The translations under genes and the position numbers were made by a program. Positions 44,526-52,517 of a stretch of 64,000 nucleotides of DNA are shown here, in pieces. A model generated the notes under the pieces. That model made no database searches, was not told the DNA's origin, and was given only the letters and a program-made list of their open reading frames with translations. Within the stretch, counting starts at the first letter, position 1. Each line of letters begins with the position of its first letter. The stretch is from SELP01 sp035969385 (GTDB lineage Bacteria; Pseudomonadota; Alphaproteobacteria; Rhodobacterales; Rhodobacteraceae), in NCBI RefSeq assembly GCF_035969385.1, contig NZ_JAYKKJ010000001.1, forward strand, positions 434,001 to 498,000. Direction: 5' to 3'.

Positions 44526-45368
44526 TCAGCACGACGAAACCGTCACCGCTGCCTTTTCCATCCCACCCTTCTTCAGGATGTCGTACTGGAAGCGGACGGC
44601 ACCTCCAACCTCGATCAGATGGCTGAAGTTCGGGTCGGCGCATGCTGCATTGCTGAGCGTGCCGGTCATCGCCAACTGGAAGGTCTCGGGTGAAGCGTTG
44701 TCGAAGACATCGCCAAACACCTGATACTGCAGCACCAGCGTCATGCCTTCGCTTTTTGCGCCCATCAGCATGGTGTTCTTGTCGATGACGGCCGGTGCCG
44801 CCGCGTCGTTGATCATCGCCGTGATCTTGACTGCTCGAGCAGGTGCGAGGTCTGCAAGGTTGGGTTGGATATTTCCCTCTTTGCCGATGACCTGAAGAAA
44901 CACCCCCGGCAACATGGCAACCACAGCAAGCGCGATGAACACGACGGTGCGAATGAGCGAGACCCAGATCGGACGCGCTGCTGTCCGCTTGTTCTCAGGG
45001 CCCTTGAAGATCAGGACAAGGTTTACCAGCGGGATGGCGGCCATGTAGGCGTTCCCGGCGTTTCCGTATACATCGACCGAGCGGCGTCGTGACGCGAAAG
45101 CTAGGAGAAGCCCGACCGCGGCCATAACTGCAAGGTACACCCAGCTAGCTGTGTCGACGTTGGTCGCTGAGACGGCCGCCCAGAGGCCCGGCGCGCCATT
45201 CCAGATGGCCGCGGTGAATACCACAATCAGACCGTAGACGAGGCGGCCCATTGCTTTGGGCTCGCGGTCGAACGTCGACGAGACGGCAAGGCCGACTACG
45301 AAAAGGAAAAGAACGAAAATGAAGCGGCCGAAGTAGTTACTCGTCATGCCAAGAATGATTTCGGTCAT
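44526..45368 (-). CDS. membrane protein with extracytoplasmic C-terminal domain, unknown
   Basis: A 280-residue protein. Five hydrophobic segments (about 13-30, 42-60, 75-93, 107-123, 138-158) are followed by a ~120-residue C-terminal domain with two cysteines (AACADP and the terminal SSC), which probably lies outside the cytoplasm and could be disulfide-linked. GAGGTG precedes the ATG at 45368; the frame extends upstream but without support. No family recognised. It stands between the tRNA-Ser and an IS remnant, so it is probably part of the variable genome. Confidence 0.6.
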   Translation of the reverse strand: MTEIILGMTSNYFGRFIFVLFLFVVGLAVSSTFDREPKAMGRLVYGLIVVFTAAIWNGAPGLWAAVSATNVDTASWVYLAVMAAVGLLLAFASRRRSVDVYGNAGNAYMAAIPLVNLVLIFKGPENKRTAARPIWVSLIRTVVFIALAVVAMLPGVFLQVIGKEGNIQPNLADLAPARAVKITAMINDAAAPAVIDKNTMLMGAKSEGMTLVLQYQVFGDVFDNASPETFQLAMTGTLSNAACADPNFSHLIEVGGAVRFQYDILKKGGMEKAAVTVSSC

Positions 45369-45571
45369 AAACACCTCGGTTTTTTGAATTGACTGCCTTT
45401 GCCGCAGTCTCAGATTAACATTAAACCCGTGTAGGGAAAATCTTGCAAGACCTTGTAGATCGCTCATTCCCGCTTCGGGCTTGATCGATCGATCGATCGG
45501 ATCACGAGCGTGACCAACGCGTGCGTCACAAGTAAGCTCCTCCCGTATACTTGGACAGATTTACGGCCAAG
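45369..45571. other. intergenic region with tandem GATC
   Basis: No gene is seen. It contains the upstream region of the membrane protein gene and a run of four tandem GATC (45483-45498) with a fifth one base later. The repeat is short and may be chance or a slippage-prone microsatellite. Confidence 0.5.
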
Positions 45572-45717
45572 TTAAGTTACTGCCTGCGCCTGCTGATCGA
45601 TTTCGATGGTGTTGAAGTGAACCGCGGCGGGCGTCCGCCATGGGCGAAGTGGGGCCGCTGGTGGTTGTGGAAGGTGATCCAGAGCCCGATGCCGGTTCTA
45701 GCCTGCGATCCGGTATC
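45572..45717 (-). pseudogene. remnant of an IS3-family transposase (OrfB 3' end)
   Basis: Read on the minus strand, one frame gives GIGLWITFHNHQRPHFAHGGRPP, and a second frame continues with AAVHFNTIEIDQQAQAV and a stop at 45572. Together they match the C-terminal end of IS3-type transposases (the 'YNHQRPH..LGG.PP..' motif and the tail 'VYFN.IE.DQQ'). The two halves are joined by a one-base frameshift near 45630, and an in-frame TGA lies upstream, so this is a dead fragment. The remaining transposase and terminal repeats are not seen. Confidence 0.6.
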
Positions 45718-45885
45718 TCAGGCGTGCGGGTAGAGACCAGCAGACGTCAGATCGTAGATTCCGTCACTGTCCGAATTTCGGTGAGGAGCTCATTTGTTAT
45801 CGGCGAAAATCCAACTTTTCGCAGTCCGCTTCAGCCGTTAGTCTTACTTGGCGCAAGTGACCCTCATTGACCGGCAGGATTTACC

Positions 45886-46899
45886 ATGAAGACATTTTTC
45901 GGATTTTTGCTTTCCGCCTTTGCCATGCTCAGCGGTCCTTCGTTCGCACAAAGCACTCTTGATCCTTCCGTCGTGGTGCTGAACCGTCAGTCCGTCGCAC
46001 TGGCTTCGTCAGTCTACGGCTACGTTTCTGGCCAGACCCTAGTCCTTGATCTGATTGCCGAGCAACACCCCGACCTTGCGCGGGACACTGAGCGCCTGAA
46101 GGTCCTCTTTTCAGCCGCCTACGGCGATCCCTCCGCTCGTGCCTACGCAGTTCTTGCAGCCGCTATTCCTGGCGCTGAGCAGCGCGACAGCATGCTGAGC
46201 CAGATGGTCGCGCAGCTCGATGGCACGCTGCGTCGGTCCTACTCCCGCGATGAGAGCATCGCCTTCCTTCAGGAAGTCCAGGCCCGCATCCAGGGGCAGA
46301 TCGCCTCGCCCGTTCTGGAAGGTATCCTTTGGCTTAAGTACGCTGAACAGCCCGGCGCGGAGATCGCCGAGCGCCGCTACCGCGAGTTTAGCTCGGAGGG
46401 CCTGCCGAAGTCGCTCGGGTCCACTGTCAATCTGAAGGTTCCGGTGAGCTGGCTTGGTAAGGATGGCGACCGGCCGCACATCGTACAGAGTTGGACCAAC
46501 CAGAATGGCACCGGCGGGATCTTCATCGCGCTCATGATCCGGGACGTCGGTCCTGCCCCCATTACCGACGCGGATATCAAGGAAGCGTTCGACCAGCCCG
46601 ACTGGGACGCTTTCATGGTCGGTGGTGGTGAACTGATTGAAGCGAAGCCTGTCGTTATCGAGAACCGGAGCGCGATCCGGATCGACCAGACGGCGAATAT
46701 GCAGCGGCTCGATGTAACCCTGCCTACGGCTATGCGAAGCTACATGGTGCCGCAAGGGACCAACCTCGTGATCCTGCAGTGCATGGCCTTCGCGGACCCG
46801 ACGAAGCCGTCTGTGGATGAGCTTCCCCCTGATTACGGTCGCATGACGTCAGTGTGTGATGCGGTAGCCAACACAATTGTCTTCCCGGACGATTATTGA
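45886..46899 (+). CDS. exported protein of unknown function
   Basis: A 337-residue protein with a clear Sec signal peptide (MKTFFGFLLSAFAMLSGPSFA, cut before QSTLD). The first half is helical and the second half (from about 160) looks beta-rich, with two cysteines (ILQCMAF and TSVCDAV) that could pair in the periplasm. A GGCAGGA site lies ahead of the ATG. No family is recognised and no neighbour explains it. Confidence 0.65.
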   Translation: MKTFFGFLLSAFAMLSGPSFAQSTLDPSVVVLNRQSVALASSVYGYVSGQTLVLDLIAEQHPDLARDTERLKVLFSAAYGDPSARAYAVLAAAIPGAEQRDSMLSQMVAQLDGTLRRSYSRDESIAFLQEVQARIQGQIASPVLEGILWLKYAEQPGAEIAERRYREFSSEGLPKSLGSTVNLKVPVSWLGKDGDRPHIVQSWTNQNGTGGIFIALMIRDVGPAPITDADIKEAFDQPDWDAFMVGGGELIEAKPVVIENRSAIRIDQTANMQRLDVTLPTAMRSYMVPQGTNLVILQCMAFADPTKPSVDELPPDYGRMTSVCDAVANTIVFPDDY

Positions 46900-47273
46900 G
46901 ATCAGACGGTTCGACAGAGCTGCAGCTGCCAAATTCGAGGGCTCTTCGGGTTCCATTGCCTGATGACTCGCATCAATGCCGAGACGCAAAAATTACAATC
47001 GCATGGGGCCTTTCTCCGAAAATAGAGTTCTTTTTCCTGTGCGCCCTGCGAGAGGGAAGGCGCGCCGCGCCCTATCCAGTGCCAAGGAAGCTAAGGGCCG
47101 ATCTTTTCTGGGCTTGGGCCGGGTTCGCGACGTCGTCGCCGCACCTGCAAAGGTCCGCTTCGTCCCCTCAACATCGTTGGTCCGCCAGGAATTGCTGCGC
47201 AACGCACATACGGCCGCTGTGGGGGGGGCGCACTTCGGTCTGCTGAAAAAACCGACCGTCCGCTCAGGACCGA
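46900..47273. other. no convincing gene (374 bases)
   Basis: Overlapping open frames exist on both strands (for example 46976-47365 plus and 46993-47349 minus) but are Arg/Pro/Ala-rich with no protein-like pattern. The end (about 47200-47290, around GACCGTCCGCTCAGGACCG) has the look of the degenerate spacer repeats found between genes in Rhodobacterales, but I cannot prove it. Confidence 0.4.
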
Positions 47274-47678
47274 TCAAGTCGAATTGGCTGCGCAGTCGCC
47301 AACTGCTCGCCCCACCTGCTCCCCCCAAGGCTCCCCGGCCAGAAAACACAGGTCATAGAGGCTGACCGCCATGGCCTCCCGCTTGCAGACTAACCGCTTC
47401 AACACCCCGGGCGCGAGATAAGCCAACCGCAACTGACGGCTTACGTGCCGTTCAGCCAAACCGACGGCTTCGGCCAGTTCCTGGATCGTGCCGAACTCAC
47501 CGGCCTCCATTCGCCGTCGCCAAGCCCAAGCCCGTCCTATGGCGCGCAGGACATGCGGGTCCTGCGTCTGGTCTTCGCTCGGTAAATAGTCGGCAGGCGG
47601 CAGGATTTTTGGCCGTCCGTTCTTTCTACGGACTTTCAACGGGATCAGGACGCGAATTGTGTCATCGGCATGGGTCAT
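47274..47678 (-). CDS. ParB/KorB-like HTH protein of the recombinase cassette
   Basis: A 134-residue protein. IRVLIPLKVRRKNGRPKILPP opens it, followed by an HTH-like part TIQELAEAVGLAERHVSRQLRLAYLAPGVL (about 63-92) that resembles the DNA-binding helix pair of ParB/KorB proteins, and VSLYDLCFLAGEPWGEQ at the end. Proteins of this kind are regularly found just after this type of serine recombinase in alphaproteobacteria. It overlaps the recombinase stop by four bases. May be a recombination directionality or regulatory factor; that is inference. Confidence 0.65.
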   Translation of the reverse strand: MTHADDTIRVLIPLKVRRKNGRPKILPPADYLPSEDQTQDPHVLRAIGRAWAWRRRMEAGEFGTIQELAEAVGLAERHVSRQLRLAYLAPGVLKRLVCKREAMAVSLYDLCFLAGEPWGEQVGRAVGDCAANST

Positions 47679-49003
47679 TCGGCGGCCTCAAGTTTACGTG
47701 GTGCGACCATCTCGCGGATGACGCCCGCTATTCCCTCTCGGCGAATATCGACCTCAAGCCCTGCTGCGGTGACGGTGACGCGCCGCACCAGAAGCTGGAT
47801 GATCCTTGCCTGCTCAGCCGGGAACAATTGCGCCCAGAGCGCGCTGAACTCATGCAATGCCGCGATGGCGTCGGCTTCCGAAACTGCGCCCTGTTCCTTT
47901 TTCAAGGCCACGAGCACCTGCGATACCACCTCCGGCGTCTGCAGAATGCGCCGAACCTCGCTCACGACCGCATCCTCGACCATTCCTGCCGCCAGCCGCA
48001 TCGGGGCGGTCTCTTCGCCGGTCTCGCGGTTCCGGATCACGTCCATCGACACATAGTAGCGATAAAGCTTCGCGCCTTTCTTCGTGCTGGTGGGCGTCAT
48101 GGCAGCGCCGGTGTCGCTGAAGATCAGCCCTTTCAGGAGCGCGGATGTCCGCGACCGGCTGTTGTTGGCCCGTTTGCGGGGGCTTTCCTTGAGGATTGCG
48201 TGGACTTGATCCCAGAGTGCCTCGTCGATGATTGCGTCATGCTCGCCGGGGTAGGCCTTGCCCTTGTGGACGGCCTCACCGCGATAAACACGGTTGTTCA
48301 GGAGCCGGTAGAGGTAGCCTTTGTCTATCAGCGTGCCCTGCTTGTTGCGGAAGCCGTCGCGGCGAAGCTCGCGCGCCAAAACCGTGGCGGAGCCGAGTTC
48401 CACAAACCGCCCAAAGATGCGACGGACTGATGCGGCCTCGGCCTCGTTCACCAAAAGTTTGCGATCCTGCACATCGTAGCCAAGCGGCACATAGCCCCCC
48501 ATCCAGATCCCTCGCTTGCGCGATGCTGCCACCTTATCGCGGATGCGCTCACCGATGACCTCACGTTCGAACTGGGCAAAGCTGAGCAGGATATTCAGCG
48601 TCAGCCGCCCCATTGAGGTTGTGGTGTTGAACGACTGCGTCACCGACACGAAGGTGACACCGTTGCGGTCGAAGACCTCGACCAGCTTGGAGAAATCCAT
48701 CAGCGAGCGCGACAGCCGGTCGATTTTGTAAACGACCACGACATCGACCAGACCATCGTCGATGTCGGCTAGCAATTGCTTCAGGCCGGGGCGTTCAAGG
48801 TTGCCGCCAGAAAACCCACCATCGTCATAGCGGTCGCGGGTGGCCACCCATCCCTCGGACTTCTGACTGGCGATATAGGCCTCGCAGGCCTCTCGCTGGG
48901 CGTCGAGGGTATTGAACTCCATGTCGAGCCCTTCTTCCGTCGACTTACGGGTGTAGATCGCGCAGCGCAGGCGACGGTTGGGGCGGGCGTTAATGTCCAT
49001 CAT
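47675..49003 (-). CDS. serine site-specific recombinase (large resolvase/integrase type)
   Basis: A 442-residue recombinase. The resolvase N-terminal domain has the nucleophile Ser21 in IYTRKSTEEG, VVVYKIDRLSRSL with the catalytic Arg residues and FAQFEREVIGERIRDK. A 'recombinase' domain (about 180-290) follows, then the ribbon region LKGLIFSDTGAAMTPTSTKKG, where the usual zinc-binding CxxC pair is missing, and a C-terminal helical part. It would insert and excise the element that carries it. It overlaps both neighbours by four bases. Confidence 0.9.
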   Translation of the reverse strand: MMDINARPNRRLRCAIYTRKSTEEGLDMEFNTLDAQREACEAYIASQKSEGWVATRDRYDDGGFSGGNLERPGLKQLLADIDDGLVDVVVVYKIDRLSRSLMDFSKLVEVFDRNGVTFVSVTQSFNTTTSMGRLTLNILLSFAQFEREVIGERIRDKVAASRKRGIWMGGYVPLGYDVQDRKLLVNEAEAASVRRIFGRFVELGSATVLARELRRDGFRNKQGTLIDKGYLYRLLNNRVYRGEAVHKGKAYPGEHDAIIDEALWDQVHAILKESPRKRANNSRSRTSALLKGLIFSDTGAAMTPTSTKKGAKLYRYYVSMDVIRNRETGEETAPMRLAAGMVEDAVVSEVRRILQTPEVVSQVLVALKKEQGAVSEADAIAALHEFSALWAQLFPAEQARIIQLLVRRVTVTAAGLEVDIRREGIAGVIREMVAPRKLEAAE

Positions 49004-49500
49004 GCTTCCTCCTGCTTGCGTTCACGCAGCCCGAAAAAGCGATACCCATTCCAGCGTGTTCCGGTGATTGCGCGGGCCACCGCCGAGAGTGATTTGTATT
49101 TGCTGCCCTGCCAGTCGAAGCCGTCCTTCAGCACTGTGACCGTATGCTCGGCGCCGTCCCATTCACGCAGGAGTTTCGTTCCGGCCACAGGATTGCGGGG
49201 ATCGGCGATCTGATGTTTGCGGCGGGCATGGCCTTCAACCTCGTCTGCCAGCAGATCCAGCATGCGGCGGGTTTCCCGATCTGGGCCGCCGTAGGTCAGC
49301 TCCTGGATCCGATAGGCGATCCGAAGTTCAAGAAATGCCCGGCTGTTGTTCGGCGCCGAAGTGCCAATCAGCTTCTCCCATTGGGCTTTGAGTTCCTTGA
49401 CCGACATCGCTTTCAGGGCGGCCATGCGCGACAGCACCGTCTGGTCCAGGTTTGGATCGCTTCCTGGTAATGCTGGGGTTATCTTATTGTGATGCTTCAT
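49000..49500 (-). CDS. DUF2924 family protein
   Basis: A 166-residue protein with the DUF2924 core: LKAQWEKLIGTSAPNNSRAFLELRIAYRIQEL, then PGTKLLREWDGAEHTVTV-type strands (VAGTKLLREWDG) and YKSLSAVARAITGTRWNGYRFFGL. It commonly accompanies this recombinase group in alphaproteobacterial prophages. GGAGG precedes the ATG at 49500; the frame is open beyond it. Likely DNA-binding partner of the recombinase, without proof. Confidence 0.78.
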   Translation of the reverse strand: MKHHNKITPALPGSDPNLDQTVLSRMAALKAMSVKELKAQWEKLIGTSAPNNSRAFLELRIAYRIQELTYGGPDRETRRMLDLLADEVEGHARRKHQIADPRNPVAGTKLLREWDGAEHTVTVLKDGFDWQGSKYKSLSAVARAITGTRWNGYRFFGLRERKQEEA

Positions 49501-49732
49501 TAATTCCTCCGATGCGGATACGTTTTGCACGACGACCACCGCTCTTTCGGGGCGAGAAGTCCACAAAACTGTCTCCGTTCTCAGAAGATAAATCGCTGGA
49601 CTGTTCGGCGTTCAGCCGAACCACGGCTGCAGCGAGGATGCGGCCAATTTCTTCGAGGCGCGCGTCCGCTGACATGCGCTCAGGACATAGGGGATTGGGA
49701 CCCGAAATCGGGCCTGATGTGTTTTTGGGCAT
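49484..49732 (-). CDS. small protein of the recombinase cassette
   Basis: An 82-residue protein. Its central part, RLEEIGRILAAAVVRLNAE, is a helix typical of small proteins encoded just before DUF2924 in such cassettes. The C-terminal third is basic. A later ATG at 49675 (MSADARLEE) is an equally good start. It overlaps the DUF2924 gene by 17 bases. Function unknown. Confidence 0.5.
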   Translation of the reverse strand: MPKNTSGPISGPNPLCPERMSADARLEEIGRILAAAVVRLNAEQSSDLSSENGDSFVDFSPRKSGGRRAKRIRIGGINEASQ

Positions 49733-49897
49733 GGCGACTTTTCGCGATTGTGATGATGCCCAAAAGGTATCCCAAAATCCAGAAAACACAAGTAATTCAA
49801 TATTTTACGGACATCTTCGCCCTGCGCGTAGATCCTCGTATCTCTGCGTAATGAATATGCGAGTGCGCGGAGTGCCGATCGTTGTCGCTGAGCCGAA

Positions 49898-50833
49898 TCA
49901 GCCTGTCCGACCGTCCATGAATTTGTCGAACGTATCGACGGTCTGCTCTTCTTCCAGCTCGGCCACCTCCCACCGTGAGGGCGCGCGGTCAGGATAAAGC
50001 AGCAGCGAGATCGTCATCTGGTCGTTACTGGGCGAGAACACTGTCATTTCATGGACGGGCTCAGACCCCAACCAGACACCTGCGGGGTGGAGGTGACCAT
50101 GGCGACCAGTGTCCCAGTCCACTTCCTGCGCGGCCAAGGAGGCGGCTGGCAGTTCCGTTACTGTTTGGCGTGCCCGGTAAAAGATACCGGATTTCAGCAA
50201 CGGCTCGCTGGACCATGCCCAGTCGATGAATCCCTCCTTGCCAACCACGATCATCGCCCGCTTGTCGGTGATGGTCATCCATTTCAGGATCGCCGCCGTG
50301 AGCGACACGGCATAGCGGTCAGACAAATCAGTCATCACATCGATATCGATGACGCGTCCCTTGATCTGCTCACGGAAATCGTCGAGCGGCATCAACAGGT
50401 AGGAGGCGAAGGTATTGGCCTCACCTTCGATCTTATTCCGCCCCTCATCCCAGTCAGCCATGTTGCGATTGGTGCATTCGAGACCGTTGGGATTGGTCTG
50501 CCGGTGCAGCAGGTAATGGCCCAGTTCATGGGCCAAAGTGAAGTTCCGCCGCCCCGGCGAACGGATCGTGTCGTTGTAAATGATGCCCCACTCTCCGGAA
50601 CCATCAGGGCTCGGCATCAACATGCCCTCGACGCCTTTAGACAGGTCAAGGCCGCCGACCATAGTTATCGGTGCATCTGGAAATACCTGTCGTGAGACAT
50701 CCTGTGCTAGCGCAGCCACATCAATTGGAAACCGCGGCAGCCCATGGGCTGCCTGATGCAGCGACAGGATCTTGGTCAGGCGGATTGCCCAACCCTGTGG
50801 CGTCGTGGGCAAGCTCAATCCTTCTTTCCCCAC
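49898..50833 (-). CDS. ImmA/IrrE-family metallopeptidase
   Basis: A 311-residue zinc peptidase. The active site AHELGHYLLH has His102, Glu103 and His106; the third ligand is a Glu in EGEANTFASYLLMP (about 138). A ~140-residue C-terminal domain of unknown type follows (GFIDWAWSSEPLL, HLHPAGVWLG). ImmA/IrrE proteins cut XRE-type repressors and so lift repression after stress. The XRE gene overlaps it by 19 bases, which fits a repressor/anti-repressor pair. The C-terminal domain may be a sensor. Confidence 0.85.
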   Translation of the reverse strand: MGKEGLSLPTTPQGWAIRLTKILSLHQAAHGLPRFPIDVAALAQDVSRQVFPDAPITMVGGLDLSKGVEGMLMPSPDGSGEWGIIYNDTIRSPGRRNFTLAHELGHYLLHRQTNPNGLECTNRNMADWDEGRNKIEGEANTFASYLLMPLDDFREQIKGRVIDIDVMTDLSDRYAVSLTAAILKWMTITDKRAMIVVGKEGFIDWAWSSEPLLKSGIFYRARQTVTELPAASLAAQEVDWDTGRHGHLHPAGVWLGSEPVHEMTVFSPSNDQMTISLLLYPDRAPSRWEVAELEEEQTVDTFDKFMDGRTG

Positions 50834-51135
50834 ATATCGATCATCTGATTGATCTTCGCCTGGTCGTCTGGGGCGAGCTTGCTGAACTTGCGGAAGAAGG
50901 CTTCCTTTAACACCTCATCACCGGGTTCTGCGCTTTCGTCGAGGAGGTAATCAGTCGTGACCTCTAGGGCCTGAGCAATCCGGGTCAATTTTTCTCCCGA
51001 CGGCTTGCGTGCGTCGCGGTTTTCCAACTCCCAAATGTAGCTCTTGCTCGAGTCGGTCAATTCCGCGAGCTTGTCGAGGGAGTATCCCTTCTCCTGGCGG
51101 TGGCGCTTGATCTTAGCGCCGAGGGACGTGGTCAT
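50815..51135 (-). CDS. XRE-family transcriptional repressor
   Basis: A 106-residue protein with an HTH domain at about 7-62 (LGAKIKRHRQEKGYSLDKLAELTDSSKSYIWELEN, then RIAQALEVTTDYLL) and an acidic C-terminal helix (FFRKFSKLAPDDQAKINQMIDMW) that could be the ImmA target or a dimer helix. The start at 51135 is the usual HTH opening; the open frame upstream crosses the operators. It faces the 51294 gene across 158 bases containing two palindromes, so it likely represses both directions. Confidence 0.85.
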   Translation of the reverse strand: MTTSLGAKIKRHRQEKGYSLDKLAELTDSSKSYIWELENRDARKPSGEKLTRIAQALEVTTDYLLDESAEPGDEVLKEAFFRKFSKLAPDDQAKINQMIDMWGKKD

Positions 51136-51169
51136 AGTATCATCCTTGTTTTCCTTGGCTGTAGGAAGC

Positions 51170-51189
51170 TTGTTCGGTATGCCGAACAA
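51170..51189. promoter_or_regulatory. operator palindrome 1
   Basis: TTGTTCGG-TATG-CCGAACAA, a perfect 8+4+8 palindrome 34 bases upstream of the XRE start codon. Likely binding site of the XRE repressor for its own promoter. Confidence 0.75.
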
Positions 51190-51218
51190 AAACGTGCCGC
51201 GCAAGTAGACTTGGCAGT

Positions 51219-51240
51219 TTGTTCGGTATATATCGAACAA
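51219..51240. promoter_or_regulatory. operator palindrome 2
   Basis: TTGTTCG-GTATATAT-CGAACAA, 7+8+7, the same half-sites as operator 1 but with two more bases in the centre. It lies 53 bases before the start of the divergent gene at 51294 and overlaps an AT-rich possible -10 box. Confidence 0.72.
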
Positions 51241-51293
51241 CATCGTATCGCTTTGCGCCGATTCCCTCATCCTCCTCGCCAGAAAGGGCTCCC

Positions 51294-52517
51294 ATGACTG
51301 CTATCGCCTCCTTCCTCCGCAAGACCCCCGTCACCCGTTTGCATGACTATTTTACCGGCTCCGGGTTCACATCCCTTCCACCTGTCGATTGGACCAAGCC
51401 TGAGGCGGAGCTCGTCGAACCGCTGATCAAAGCAGTCGACGACATGGACGATCATGAAAAACAACGCGTTGTCATGAATGCCAGTCAGGTCGCTGCTCTC
51501 GCGGACGAACCGGGCCAGAATGCGCTGCAGAATGTCGTCATCAACCGGCAGGTGTTCGACACGCTGGAGGGGGCTAATAATCGTTCGCTGTGGGTGTTTT
51601 TGAATGAACCAGACCAGTTTCGTAAGGCTGAAGAGGTCCGCTACAATGATGAACGGCGCCGTGGCCGGTCATGGAGTGGCTTTGAAGTAGAAAAGGACCG
51701 TGTGGTCCGCCGGGATGCTGTATCGGTAGCTGACTTCACCAAGGCAATCCGCGAGCGTTTCGACACGCCGCATGTTCATGTCGATGTTTTCGACCGGCAC
51801 CGCGTCATCCTCGATGATCAGGAATGCGATCTCGTTCAGGTCGCTGTCTATCGCGAAGGGCGGCCGGAGGACATGCTTGGGTTCGACGCGAACAGCACAT
51901 TGTCCTGCCGCATCGTGAAGCCGGTTTTTGAGGCTGCGCTGACTTACGAGGCGGATACCGGCGTCATAGAGGTGGTGGCCAATACAGTTGCAGACCGGAG
52001 GGATCTCACTGCCTACATGGCGCGGGACCTGCTTGGGATCGACTTCGAAGAAAAGCATATACCGCTGCGGGAATACGATCTTGGGATGCTGTTGAAGCCC
52101 TTTGACTTCCCGACTGACGTTGATGACGGCATCGCGGACGTCACCGTGAAAGAATTGCGTCTTATGGAGGTTGGCCAGCCTAACGAGCGGATCATCCTCG
52201 AATCCATGTCGGGCGCCGACCGCACGGTGTGGGAAATGGCAGAAGAAAGAATTGGGCTCGACATTGGCAGTTCGGGGCATGTCCTGTCCGTTGCATCTGA
52301 AGCGCCTGAATGGATCGTCACGCGCGCGCGGTTCACAATCAAGTTTCAGCCCGGCCCGAGCGGCGGGCGGGGCAAATCGTTGACGCTGACGGTGACCATG
52401 CCACATGGCTGCAACTTGAAGGACATGACCCCGCATGAGCGCCTGATCGGCGACAAGTATCTTCGCCGTTGGGGCATTCTGACCGACAGCGCCGACATCG
52501 GTGACCTCATTGACTAA
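51294..52517 (+). CDS. unknown protein, first gene of the repressor-controlled operon
   Basis: A 407-residue soluble protein without signal or membrane segment. It begins FLRKTPVTRLHDYFTGSGF, has an acidic middle and a beta-rich C-terminal part (WIVTRARFTIKFQPG, KSLTLTVTMPHGCNLKD). I see no nuclease, ATPase or protease motif. The start at 51294 follows AGAAAGGG. It overlaps the next gene by 17 bases, and both are governed by the operators at 51170-51240. Base composition is slightly less GC-rich to the eye than the core genes. Real gene by codon pattern; family unknown. Confidence 0.6.
   Translation: MTAIASFLRKTPVTRLHDYFTGSGFTSLPPVDWTKPEAELVEPLIKAVDDMDDHEKQRVVMNASQVAALADEPGQNALQNVVINRQVFDTLEGANNRSLWVFLNEPDQFRKAEEVRYNDERRRGRSWSGFEVEKDRVVRRDAVSVADFTKAIRERFDTPHVHVDVFDRHRVILDDQECDLVQVAVYREGRPEDMLGFDANSTLSCRIVKPVFEAALTYEADTGVIEVVANTVADRRDLTAYMARDLLGIDFEEKHIPLREYDLGMLLKPFDFPTDVDDGIADVTVKELRLMEVGQPNERIILESMSGADRTVWEMAEERIGLDIGSSGHVLSVASEAPEWIVTRARFTIKFQPGPSGGRGKSLTLTVTMPHGCNLKDMTPHERLIGDKYLRRWGILTDSADIGDLID

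Noticed and set aside
44221..44724. plus-strand frame of 167 codons after tRNA-Ser
   Set aside because: Runs into the antisense side of the membrane protein gene and has an Arg/Gly/Ser-rich random composition.
46896..47365. overlapping frames on both strands after the exported protein
   Set aside because: No ribosome site, no motif, and composition like spacer DNA.
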